Origin: Pseudaquabacterium terrae | Lineage (GTDB): Bacteria > Pseudomonadota > Gammaproteobacteria > Burkholderiales > Burkholderiaceae_C | Direction of reading: 5' to 3' | Length of the DNA stretch: 64,000 bases | Assembly: GCF_013266755.1 (NCBI RefSeq) | Contig: NZ_JABRWJ010000005.1 | Location: 62,001 to 126,000, forward strand | Shown: positions 10,363 through 17,753 of the stretch, one piece after another | Layout of the letters: every line of letters starts with the position of its first letter | Position numbering within the stretch: position 1 is the stretch's first letter | Notes under the pieces: generated by a model | Databases searched by the model: none | Told to the model about the DNA's origin: nothing | The model's input: the letters and a program-made list of their open reading frames with translations, nothing else | Position numbers and translations under genes: made by a program

Positions 10363-11514
10363 ATGGCAAAGCGCGATTACTACGACATCCTCGGCGTTCC
10401 GAAAAACGCCACGGACGAAGACATCAAGAAGGCTTATCGCAAGCTGGCGATGAAGCACCACCCTGACCGCAACCAGGGTGACGACGCCAAGAAGGCGGAA
10501 GAGCGGTTCAAGGAGGCCAAAGAGGCCTACGAAATGCTCTCCGAGCCGCAGAAGCGCGCGGCCTACGACCAGTACGGCCACGCCGGCGTCGATCCGAACG
10601 CCGCGGGCGTGGGCGGTGGCTTCCGCGGCGGGCCGGAAGGCTTCGGCGGCTTCGCCGAGGCCTTCGGCGACATCTTCGGCGACATCTTCAACAGCGGTCG
10701 CCGCGGCGGCGGCGCGGGTGGACCGCAGGTCTACCGCGGCTCGGACCTGTCGTACGCGATGGAGATCACGCTCGACGAAGCCGCGAACGGCAAGGAGGCG
10801 CAGATCCGCATCCCGACCTGGGACACCTGCGACACCTGCCACGGCACCGGCGCCAAGCCCGGCACCAGCGCCAAGACCTGCAGCTCCTGCAACGGTGCCG
10901 GCACGGTGCACATGCGCCAGGGCTTCTTCAGCATCCAGCAGACCTGTCCGCACTGCCACGGCTCGGGCAAGGTGATCCCCGAGCCCTGCACCACCTGCTC
11001 AGGCGCCGGCAAGATCAAGCGCCAGAAGACGCTGGAGGTGAAGATCCCCCCCGGCATCAACGAAGGCATGCGCATCCGCTCGGCCGGCAACGGCGAGCCG
11101 GGCACCAACGGCGGCCCACCCGGGGACCTGTACATCGAGATCCGGATCAAGGAACACGAGATCTTCGAGCGCGACGGCGACGACCTGCACTGCACCGTTC
11201 CCGTCGGGCTGACCACCGCGGCGCTCGGCGGCACGATGGAGGTGCCGACGCTCGGCGGCAAGGCCGAGATCGAGCTGCCCGAGGGCACGCAGCACGGCAA
11301 GACCTTCCGGCTGCGCGGCAAGGGCATCAAGGGGCTGCGCTCCAGCTATCCGGGCGATCTGTACTGCCACGTCGCCGTCGAGACGCCGGTCAAGCTGACC
11401 GACCAACAGCGCAAGCTGCTGCGTGAGCTCGACGAGGCGCTGCGCAAGGGCGGCGACAAACATTCGCCGAACGCCAAGAGCTGGACCGACCGGGTCAAGG
11501 ACCTGTTCAAGTAA
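10363..11514 (+). CDS. dnaJ: Co-chaperone DnaJ
   Basis: 383 aa. Stimulates DnaK ATPase and delivers substrates. Domain order: J domain (1-70, with HPD at 33-35), Gly/Phe-rich linker (about 75-125), four zinc-binding CxxCxGxG repeats ([32 protein letters not shown]), two C-terminal beta domains and a dimerisation tail. A type I DnaJ of normal length. Separated from dnaK by 110 bp that hold a strong stem-loop. Confidence 0.98.
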   Translation: MAKRDYYDILGVPKNATDEDIKKAYRKLAMKHHPDRNQGDDAKKAEERFKEAKEAYEMLSEPQKRAAYDQYGHAGVDPNAAGVGGGFRGGPEGFGGFAEAFGDIFGDIFNSGRRGGGAGGPQVYRGSDLSYAMEITLDEAANGKEAQIRIPTWDTCDTCHGTGAKPGTSAKTCSSCNGAGTVHMRQGFFSIQQTCPHCHGSGKVIPEPCTTCSGAGKIKRQKTLEVKIPPGINEGMRIRSAGNGEPGTNGGPPGDLYIEIRIKEHEIFERDGDDLHCTVPVGLTTAALGGTMEVPTLGGKAEIELPEGTQHGKTFRLRGKGIKGLRSSYPGDLYCHVAVETPVKLTDQQRKLLRELDEALRKGGDKHSPNAKSWTDRVKDLFK

Positions 11515-11573
11515 CGCCGGCACCAGCCCGGGCGCGAGAACTGCACCGGGTAAGTGCGCGTAATTGCAGGTTC

Positions 11574-11610
11574 GCAGCGGCGGTCAGCCCCTCAAGGCGG
11601 CCGCCGCTGC
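11574..11610. repeat. Inverted repeat after dnaJ
   Basis: GCAGCGGCGG (11574-11583) and its complement CCGCCGCTGC (11601-11610) can form a 10-bp stem with a 17-nt loop in the 200-bp gap between dnaJ and the next gene. There is no T-run, so a classical terminator is not shown; it may still end dnaJ transcription or be chance in GC-rich DNA. The rest of 11515-11714 shows nothing recognisable. Confidence 0.4.
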
Positions 11611-11714
11611 CGCCGATATCGTGGGGAACCACCGTTCCAGGTCACCCTCCCCATGTCCCTGCCCGGCATTCTTCTCGCGCTGCACCAGCGCCCTTCGCAC
11701 GAAAGGCGCCCGGC

Positions 11715-13340
11715 ATGATGATCGACCGCGACATCGATCAGGCCCACGCGCTGGTCATCGACGGCAACGTCACCTCGCGCAGCGTGATGGCGGCGCAGTT
11801 GCGCGACCTCGGCGTCGGCCATGTCAAGCAGACCGGACGCGTCAACGAAGCGCGGCTGGCCCTCGAACAGCGGCCGTACGACATCGTGCTGTGCGACTAC
11901 CACTTCGAGGGCACCGACATGTCGGGCCAGGACCTGCTCGACGAGCTGCGACGCGAGAACCAGCTGCCGTACTCGACGGTCTTCATCATGGTCACCGGCG
12001 ACGCGAGCTACTCGAAGGTCGTCGAGGCCGCCGAGGCCGCGCTCGACAGCTACCTGATCAAGCCCTACACCGCCTCGGCGCTCGGCGAGCGGCTGAGCGA
12101 AGCGCGCCGCCGCAAGCGCGTGCTGTGCGACATCTTCGAGGCGCTGGAGCGCGGCCAGCTCGACGTCGCGGCCAAGATCTGCCTGCGCCGCTACCAGGGC
12201 CGCGAGTCCTACTGGATGTTCAGCGCGCGGCTGGCCGCCGAGCTGCTGCTGAAGATGGATCGGCATGACGATGCGCGGCAGATCTACGAGGCCGTGGCCA
12301 AGGAAAAGAACGTCTCCTGGGCCCGCTTGGGCGTCGCCCGCGCGCAGTTCGGCGCCGGCGAGATCAACCCGGCGCGGCGCAGCGTCGAGGCATTGCTGCG
12401 CGACTCGCCCGAGCACGCCGATGCCTACGATGTGCTCGGCAGCCTGCAGGTCGACCAGGGCGAGCTGGCGCAGGCGCTGGTGACCTACCGCACCGCTTCG
12501 CAACTGACCCCGGGCTGCCTGCTGCGCCTGCAGCACTGCGGCACGCTGGCCTTCTACCAGGGCGAGCGCGACGAAGCACTGCGCCTGCTGGAACGCACGG
12601 CCGGCATGGGCATCAAGTCCAAGCTCTTCGATGCGCTGACGCTGCTGCTGATCGCCTTCCTGCGCTTCGACAGTGCCGACCCCAAGGGCCTGGTCGTCGC
12701 GCACGACCAGATCAAGCGCTTCTGCGAGCGCCATCCGGAATCGAAGCGGCTGCAGCGCCTGGAGCAGGCCGCCAGCGCGCTGCGCCTGCTGATGACGCGC
12801 AACATCGATGAAGCCTTGGCCGTCGCCCGCCGTCTCGCCGACGGCATCGAGAGTGATCACTTCGATGTCGAGGCATCGAACATCCTGCTCGCGCTGTGGA
12901 CACGGCTGCCGGAGAAGGAAGTGCCGGCGGGCGAGCTCGACACCCTGGCGCGCACGATCGCGATGCGGTTCTGCGTCTCCAAGGCGGTCACCGAGGTGCT
13001 GGTCGCCTCGGCGCAACGCCGCGACCCGTTGTTGACGACGATCCGCAGCTGCCAGGCCGAGATCACCGCGATCGCCGAGGAGGCGATGGCGCACTCGGTG
13101 CGCGGCCGGCCTCGCTCGGCCGTCGAGTCGCTGCTGAGCAAGGGCACCGATACGCGCAACGCGAAACTGATCGAGATGGCCGGCTTGGTCGCGCGCCGGC
13201 ATGCCGACTCGATCGAGGACCGCGACTCGCTGCTCGCCGAAGCGGCGACGCTGCAGAAGCGCTTCTGCCAGCCGATCACGCACCTGGCCGGCGTGCGGCG
13301 CACCGGGCGCTCGCCGGGCGGGCTGGTGCTGCGTACTTGA
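11715..13340 (+). CDS. Receiver-domain protein with a long TPR-like C-terminal region
   Basis: 541 aa. Residues about 10-130 are a CheY-like receiver: acidic pair near LVIDGNVTSR, phosphoacceptor D61 in DIVLCDYHFEG, conserved threonine in MVTGDAS and lysine in YLIKPYT. The remaining about 400 residues are helical with TPR-like periodicity (for example ADAYDVLGSLQVDQGELAQAL), and no DNA-binding or enzymatic output domain is visible. So it is probably a phosphorylation-controlled scaffold. There is no adjacent kinase; the partner is unknown. ATG codons at 11715 and 11718 are both possible starts. Proteins of this layout occur in Beta- and Gammaproteobacteria but are little studied. Confidence 0.8.
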   Translation: MMIDRDIDQAHALVIDGNVTSRSVMAAQLRDLGVGHVKQTGRVNEARLALEQRPYDIVLCDYHFEGTDMSGQDLLDELRRENQLPYSTVFIMVTGDASYSKVVEAAEAALDSYLIKPYTASALGERLSEARRRKRVLCDIFEALERGQLDVAAKICLRRYQGRESYWMFSARLAAELLLKMDRHDDARQIYEAVAKEKNVSWARLGVARAQFGAGEINPARRSVEALLRDSPEHADAYDVLGSLQVDQGELAQALVTYRTASQLTPGCLLRLQHCGTLAFYQGERDEALRLLERTAGMGIKSKLFDALTLLLIAFLRFDSADPKGLVVAHDQIKRFCERHPESKRLQRLEQAASALRLLMTRNIDEALAVARRLADGIESDHFDVEASNILLALWTRLPEKEVPAGELDTLARTIAMRFCVSKAVTEVLVASAQRRDPLLTTIRSCQAEITAIAEEAMAHSVRGRPRSAVESLLSKGTDTRNAKLIEMAGLVARRHADSIEDRDSLLAEAATLQKRFCQPITHLAGVRRTGRSPGGLVLRT

Positions 13341-13359
13341 GCCGCTAGGGCCGCTAGGG

Positions 13360-14496
13360 CTAGAACAGCGAGGCCTGCCGCGGCGATTCGTCGCCGCGCT
13401 TGGCCGGCCGCTGGAACTGCGTCAGGTCGAGCTCGACACGCTTGCGGTTGAAGCCAAGCCGCGCACAGGCCTTCTCGAAGCGCTGCCGCAACAGCTGCGC
13501 CCACAAGCCGCTGCCGGTCATGCGGCGGCCGAACGTCGCGTCGTAGTCGCGCCCGCCGCGCATGTCGCGCAGCCGCGCCATCACGCGCTCGGCACGCTCC
13601 GGAAAATGCTGCTGCAGCCACTGCAGGAAGAGCGGTTTCACCTCCCACGGCAGGCGCAGCACGATACTGAACGCTGACGTCGCGCCGGCCTCGCGCGCTG
13701 CTTCGAGGATGCGCTCGAGCTCCGGTTCGTTCAGGAACGGGATCACCGGCGACACGCTGACGCCGACCGGCACACCGGCTTTCGCCAATGTCTCGATTGC
13801 CCTCAGCCGGCGCTGCGGCGCGGCGGCACGCGGCTCCATCACGCGCGCCAGCGCAGGATCGAGCGTGGTGATCGAGAAGTACACCGAGGCGAGCCGCCGT
13901 TCGGCCATCGGAGCGATCAGGTCGAGGTCGCGCTCGACGCCGGCCGACTTGGTGATCAGCGAGAACGGGTGGCTGCATTCCTTCAGCACCTCGATCACCG
14001 AGCGCGTGATTCGTAGGCGCCGCTCGACCGGCTGGTAGGCATCGGTGGCCGAGCCGATGTTCAGCTGCAGCGGCGTGTAGTTGCGCGCCGAGAGCGCTTC
14101 GCGCAGCCGTTCGGCGGCGTTGACCTTCGCGATGATGCGGGTCTCGAAATCGATGCCCGGCGACAGGTTCAGGTAGCTGTGCGTCGGGCGCGCGTAGCAG
14201 TAGATGCAGCCGTGCTCGCAACCGCGGTACGGGTTGATCGACAGGTCGAATCCGATGTCCGGCGAATCGTTGCCGGCGAGGATGGTCTTGACGTGCTCCT
14301 CGAGCACCTGCGTGCCGATCGGCAGCGGCTCTTCCAGCGCTGCCTGCTCGAGCGTGCCCCAGCCATCGTCGAAGGATTCGCGCTGGTCGCGATTGAAGCG
14401 GTGCTCGAGCGCCCAGACGGTGCCGCGGCCCTTGGCCGGCGCGTAGACCAGGGTCGCTGGCGGCTCGGTGACGGGAACGATCGGGATCCGGCGCAT
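13360..14496 (-). CDS. PA0069-family radical SAM protein
   Basis: 378 aa. Seen: the radical SAM cluster-binding motif CEHGCIYC (C93, C97, C100) in NPYRGCEHGCIYCYARPTHS, followed by the SPL-related features of the PA0069/Rv2578c-like group (GSATDAYQPVERR, LITKSAGVERDLDLI, SVSPVIPFLNEPELERILEAA). The reaction is unknown; relation to spore photoproduct lyase suggests a nucleic-acid repair role, which is inference. The ATG at 14496 has no ribosome-binding site and starts where the predicted promoter would place the first transcribed base, so the mRNA may be leaderless. A LexA box sits 1 bp upstream. Confidence 0.88.
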   Translation of the reverse strand: MRRIPIVPVTEPPATLVYAPAKGRGTVWALEHRFNRDQRESFDDGWGTLEQAALEEPLPIGTQVLEEHVKTILAGNDSPDIGFDLSINPYRGCEHGCIYCYARPTHSYLNLSPGIDFETRIIAKVNAAERLREALSARNYTPLQLNIGSATDAYQPVERRLRITRSVIEVLKECSHPFSLITKSAGVERDLDLIAPMAERRLASVYFSITTLDPALARVMEPRAAAPQRRLRAIETLAKAGVPVGVSVSPVIPFLNEPELERILEAAREAGATSAFSIVLRLPWEVKPLFLQWLQQHFPERAERVMARLRDMRGGRDYDATFGRRMTGSGLWAQLLRQRFEKACARLGFNRKRVELDLTQFQRPAKRGDESPRQASLF

Positions 14497-14497
14497 G

Positions 14498-14513
14498 CTG
14501 TGAATATATACAG
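14498..14513 (-). promoter_or_regulatory. LexA (SOS) box of the radical SAM gene
   Basis: CTGTGAATATATACAG is an exact CTGT-N8-ACAG LexA site with an A/T-only centre apart from one G, and its flanks extend the symmetry (GCTGT...ACAGC). In this GC-rich genome such an AT-rich palindrome stands out. It overlaps the predicted -10 element. The family member PA0069 of Pseudomonas aeruginosa is, as I recall, in that species' LexA regulon, which agrees. Confidence 0.85.
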
Positions 14514-14531
14514 CACCTGTGGATCCGTCCA
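14503..14531 (-). promoter_or_regulatory. Predicted sigma-70 promoter of the radical SAM gene
   Basis: On the minus strand TGGACG (14531-14526) and TATATT (14508-14503) are separated by exactly 17 bp. The -10 lies inside the LexA box, the standard arrangement for repression. Transcription would start at or within a base or two of the ATG, explaining the lack of a ribosome site. Confidence 0.6.
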
Positions 14532-14540
14532 GCGTCGGTT

Positions 14541-15956
14541 TCAGTATTCGCCGCCGCCGAGCGCGCCGGGCGCCAGGTTGTCGAACTTCGTCAGCGGCTT
14601 CAGGAAGGTCAGCTTGACGGTGCCCACCGGCCCGTTGCGCTGCTTGCCGATGATGATCTCGGCGATCCCCGGCTCCTTGCACTGGTCCTTGGTGTAGTAC
14701 TCGTCGCGGTAGATGAACATGATGACGTCGGCATCCTGCTCGATCGCGCCGGACTCGCGCAGGTCGCTCATCATCGGCCGCTTGTCGGTGCGCGTCTCGA
14801 CCGAGCGGTTCAGCTGCGACAGCGCGATCACCGGGCACTGCAGCTCCTTGGCCAGCGCCTTCAGGCCACGCGAGATCTCGGACAGCTCGGTGGCGCGGTT
14901 CTCGCCGTCGGACTTCGAGGTGCCGCTCATCAGCTGCAGGTAATCGATGACGATCAGGCCGACCGTGCCGTGCTGGCGCGCCATGCGGCGCGCGCGGGCA
15001 CGCAGCTCGGCCGGATTGAGGCCCGGCGTCTCGTCGATGTACAGCGGCGCCTTGCTGAGCTTGTCGACGGCCTCGGTCAGCCGCCCCCACTCGTCGTCCT
15101 TGATGCGGCCGGTGCGCAGCCCGCTCTGGTCGATGCGGCCGAGCGAGCCGACCATCCGCAGCGCCAGCTGCGAGGCGCCCATTTCCATCGAGAAGACCAG
15201 CACCGGCAGGCCTTCGTTGACCGCGACGTTCTCGGCGATGTTCAGCGCGAACGCAGTCTTGCCCATCGACGGCCGCGCGGCCAGGATCAGCAGGTCGCCC
15301 TTCTGCAGGCCGGCGGTCATGCGGTCCATGTCGTAGAAACCCGAGCGCACGCCGGTGACGTCCTCGGCGCCGTTCTCGTAGAGCTCGGTCACGCGGTCGA
15401 TCAGCTGCACCGCAAGCTCGCTGATGCCGATGAAGCCCTGCTTGTTGCGCGAGCCCTCTTCGCCGATCTTGAAGATGCGGCCCTCCGCCTCGTCGAGGAT
15501 CTGCGACACCGCGCGACCCTGCGGATTGAAGGCGTTGGTGGCGATCTCGTCGGAGGCCGAGATCAGCTTGCGCAGGATCGCGCGCTCGCGCACGATCTCG
15601 GCATAACGCCTCAAGTTGGCGGCACTCGGCACGCTCTGCGCCAGCGCGTTGAGGTAGGCCAGGCCACCGCAGGACTCGGCCTTGCCGTTGCTCTGCAGCC
15701 GCTCGAACACGGTGATCACGTCGGCCGGCTTGCTCGCATTGATCAGCACGGCGATGGCGTTGAAGATCTCGCGGTGCTCGTAGCGGTAGAAGTCGCTGTC
15801 GTTGATCAGATCGCCGGCGCGGTCCCAGGCCTGGTTGTCGATCAGCAGGCCGCCGAGCACGCTCTGCTCGGCTTCGTTCGAATGTGGCGGGATGCGCAGC
15901 CGGGCGACTTCGTCGTCGGCGGCAGGGGGTTCGGCGGAGCGGAAGACTGCAGACAT
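14541..15956 (-). CDS. dnaB: Replicative DNA helicase DnaB
   Basis: 471 aa, hexameric helicase that unwinds DNA ahead of the replisome and interacts with primase. Seen: N-terminal domain beginning at PPHSNEAEQSVLGGLLIDN, Walker A ARPSMGKTAFAL, Walker B GLIVIDYLQLM, and the C-terminal RecA-fold motifs (SQLNRSVETRTDKRPMMSDLRESGAIEQDAD). No intein is present. The start MSAVFRS at 15956 was chosen because upstream codons lie in non-coding sequence. It follows rplI after two strong terminators, so it probably has its own promoter or depends on read-through. Confidence 0.98.
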   Translation of the reverse strand: MSAVFRSAEPPAADDEVARLRIPPHSNEAEQSVLGGLLIDNQAWDRAGDLINDSDFYRYEHREIFNAIAVLINASKPADVITVFERLQSNGKAESCGGLAYLNALAQSVPSAANLRRYAEIVRERAILRKLISASDEIATNAFNPQGRAVSQILDEAEGRIFKIGEEGSRNKQGFIGISELAVQLIDRVTELYENGAEDVTGVRSGFYDMDRMTAGLQKGDLLILAARPSMGKTAFALNIAENVAVNEGLPVLVFSMEMGASQLALRMVGSLGRIDQSGLRTGRIKDDEWGRLTEAVDKLSKAPLYIDETPGLNPAELRARARRMARQHGTVGLIVIDYLQLMSGTSKSDGENRATELSEISRGLKALAKELQCPVIALSQLNRSVETRTDKRPMMSDLRESGAIEQDADVIMFIYRDEYYTKDQCKEPGIAEIIIGKQRNGPVGTVKLTFLKPLTKFDNLAPGALGGGEY

Positions 15957-16065
15957 GGGCGCTGGCGATGATACGGCCGCACGCCTGCGCGGCCTGTGGA
16001 CAGAGCTGTGGACGGGCGGGGGAGCTTCGGTGCATAGCCACCGAAATCGCCGCACCAACGAAAAA

Positions 16066-16115
16066 GGGCCGGCAATGCCGGCCCCTTTCGGGAAAAGGGC
16101 CGGCGTTGCCGGCCC
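16066..16115 (-). terminator. Tandem near-identical intrinsic terminators after rplI
   Basis: Two hairpins of 8-bp stem: GGGCCGGC-3 nt-GCCGGCCC at 16097-16115 and at 16066-16084. Read on the minus strand each is followed by a T-run (TTTT and TTTTT). The copies differ only in the loop. They lie just past the rplI stop and should stop most transcription of rpsF-priB-rpsR-rplI before dnaB. Confidence 0.88.
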
Positions 16116-16138
16116 TTCGGGTGCTGGGAGCCGCAGGC

Positions 16139-16591
16139 TTATTCGGCCTCGGCCACCACGTGCACCGTGACTTCGACGACCACGTCGGTGTGCGGTGCCA
16201 CCGACACCGGGTGCTCGCCAACGGTCTTGAGCGGACCGGTGGGCAAACGCACCTGGGCCTTGGCGATGTCGAAGCCGGTCTTCTTCAGCGCGTCGGCGAT
16301 GTCGGCGTTGGTCACCGAGCCGAACAGGCGGCCGTCGACGCCGGCCTTCTGCGAGATCGTCACGGTCTTGCCGGACAGCTTCTCGCCGAGCGCTTGCGCG
16401 GCGGTGAGCTTGTCGGCGGCGACCTTCTCGAGCTCGGCACGGCGCGCTTCGAATTCCTTGATCGCGGTGTCGGTCGCGCGGCGGGCGCGCTTGGTCGGGA
16501 TCAGGAAATTGCGGGCGTAGCCGTCCTTGACCTTGACCACATCACCCAGGTTGCCGAGGTTGGCGACCTTGTCGAGCAGGATCACTTGCAT
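16139..16591 (-). CDS. rplI: 50S ribosomal protein L9
   Basis: 150 aa, normal size. Binds 23S rRNA domain V at the L1 stalk base. Seen: N-terminal signature [32 protein letters not shown], a long connecting helix, and the C-terminal domain with [10 protein letters not shown] and a conserved [12 protein letters not shown] end. Fourth gene of rpsF-priB-rpsR-rplI; 16 bp after rpsR. Confidence 0.99.
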   Translation of the reverse strand: MQVILLDKVANLGNLGDVVKVKDGYARNFLIPTKRARRATDTAIKEFEARRAELEKVAADKLTAAQALGEKLSGKTVTISQKAGVDGRLFGSVTNADIADALKKTGFDIAKAQVRLPTGPLKTVGEHPVSVAPHTDVVVEVTVHVVAEAE

Positions 16592-16607
16592 GTTGTTCTC
16601 TCCTGGC

Positions 16608-16898
16608 TCAGACGCGATGCTGGTCGCTGTACGGCAGCAGCGCCAGGAAGCGGGCGCGCTTGATCGCGGTGGTCAGCTGGCGCTGGTAGTACGCGCGGGT
16701 GCCGGTCAGGCGGGCCGGCGTGATCTTGCCGTTCTCGCCGACGAAGTCACGCAGCACGTCGACATCCTTGTAGTCGATCTCTTCGACACCGGCGACGGTG
16801 AAGCGGCAGAAGCGCTTGCGCTTGAACAGCAGCGATTGCTGGTTGCGCTTGGGCTTGCGGTCCTTGGAAAACTTACCTTTACCACGGGGCGGGGGCAT
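16608..16898 (-). CDS. rpsR: 30S ribosomal protein S18
   Basis: 96 aa. Binds with S6 to the 16S platform. Seen: [25 protein letters not shown] and the family signature [28 protein letters not shown]. The N terminus is Lys/Arg/Gly-rich ([15 protein letters not shown]), slightly longer than the E. coli protein, as is common in Betaproteobacteria. Sits 12 bp after priB in the S6 operon. Confidence 0.99.
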   Translation of the reverse strand: MPPPRGKGKFSKDRKPKRNQQSLLFKRKRFCRFTVAGVEEIDYKDVDVLRDFVGENGKITPARLTGTRAYYQRQLTTAIKRARFLALLPYSDQHRV

Positions 16899-16910
16899 GG
16901 TGCACCTCTC

Positions 16911-17231
16911 TCAATCTTGCGAAACGTTGGGGCTCGAGGACTCGAGGCCGAAATCCAGGGCGGTGACATGGAACAGCAGTCCGCGTCCGTTGCGTGCTGT
17001 GGCCAGGAAGCCGGCGAAAGTGCCTTGGCTGCCCAGCGCCAGCGCGCCCAGGTGCTGCGTGATCGCCCCGATGCCCAGTGCCTTGATCTCCATCGAGACC
17101 TTGCGCGGGGAACCATCCTGGCTGACCGTCGACTCGTGCTGGAGTCTCAGGTCGAGGGCCGGCAAGCCGGCGGGCGTGTAGCGCATCGCACCTCGTTCGA
17201 CCAGTTGCGCCGTCAGAACCAGCCGGTTCAT
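16911..17231 (-). CDS. priB: Primosomal replication protein N (PriB)
   Basis: 106-aa single-OB-fold protein that binds single-stranded DNA and works with PriA to restart stalled replication forks. Seen: MNRLVLTAQLVERGAMRYTPAGLPALDLRLQHES, then IKALGIGAITQHLGALALGSQGTFAGFLA, matching SSB-derived PriB. Its place between rpsF and rpsR is the conserved one. The start MNRLVL at 17231 fits the family; further upstream codons are out of character. 41 bp after rpsF. Confidence 0.95.
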   Translation of the reverse strand: MNRLVLTAQLVERGAMRYTPAGLPALDLRLQHESTVSQDGSPRKVSMEIKALGIGAITQHLGALALGSQGTFAGFLATARNGRGLLFHVTALDFGLESSSPNVSQD

Positions 17232-17272
17232 CGACGGCGCGACCGGCTCGGTCGCGGCGGCGGTTGCCGATG

Positions 17273-17635
17273 TCAGGCGCTGGTCTCCTGGGCGGCCTTG
17301 CGGGCTTCTTCCTTCTCGACCGCCTTCATCATCACCGAAGGCGTGGTCTCGGCCTTGGCCTTGGCCACCGTCAGGTGGCGCAGCACGGCGTCGTTGTAGC
17401 GGAAGCCGGTCTCGATCTCGATCAAGGTCTCGTTCGAGACCTCGATGTTCAGGCACACGTAGTGCGCCTTGGCGAGCTTCTGAATCTGGTAGGCCAGCTG
17501 GCGGCGGCCCCAGTCCTCGACCCGGTGCAGCTTGCCGCCGGCAGCGGCGACGATGCCCTTGTATCGTTCCAGCATGGCCGGAACCTGCTCGCTTTGATCC
17601 GGGTGGATCACGAGCACGATCTCGTAATGACGCAT
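17273..17635 (-). CDS. rpsF: 30S ribosomal protein S6
   Basis: 120 aa. Partner of S18 on the 30S platform. Starts [25 protein letters not shown]; the conserved [21 protein letters not shown] and [11 protein letters not shown] motifs are present. The ATG at 17635 is the family start. An AAGGAG ribosome site lies just upstream. First gene of rpsF-priB-rpsR-rplI. Confidence 0.99.
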   Translation of the reverse strand: MRHYEIVLVIHPDQSEQVPAMLERYKGIVAAAGGKLHRVEDWGRRQLAYQIQKLAKAHYVCLNIEVSNETLIEIETGFRYNDAVLRHLTVAKAKAETTPSVMMKAVEKEEARKAAQETSA

Positions 17636-17747
17636 GAACACTCCTTGTGGGTTCCGTGGATCGGAAGCCACCCAGCAGCGTCAGGAGCTGGTGTGGCAAG
17701 TGGACGTGACCGCCTTCAAGGCATGGCCAGTCCGGGAAAAGCCGGCG

Positions 17748-17753
17748 ATTATA
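17748..17753 (-). promoter_or_regulatory. Perfect TATAAT -10 for the rpsF operon
   Basis: TATAAT on the minus strand at 17753-17748, about 113 bp upstream of the rpsF ATG. No good -35 is visible at 16-18 bp, so the promoter may rely on an activator or other element. The TAA stop of the symporter gene (17751-17749) lies inside the hexamer. Confidence 0.5.

Noticed and set aside
14497-16221. Extension of the radical SAM frame upstream to 16221
   Set aside because: This frame passes through dnaB out of its coding frame; the ATG at 14496 is the first plausible start.
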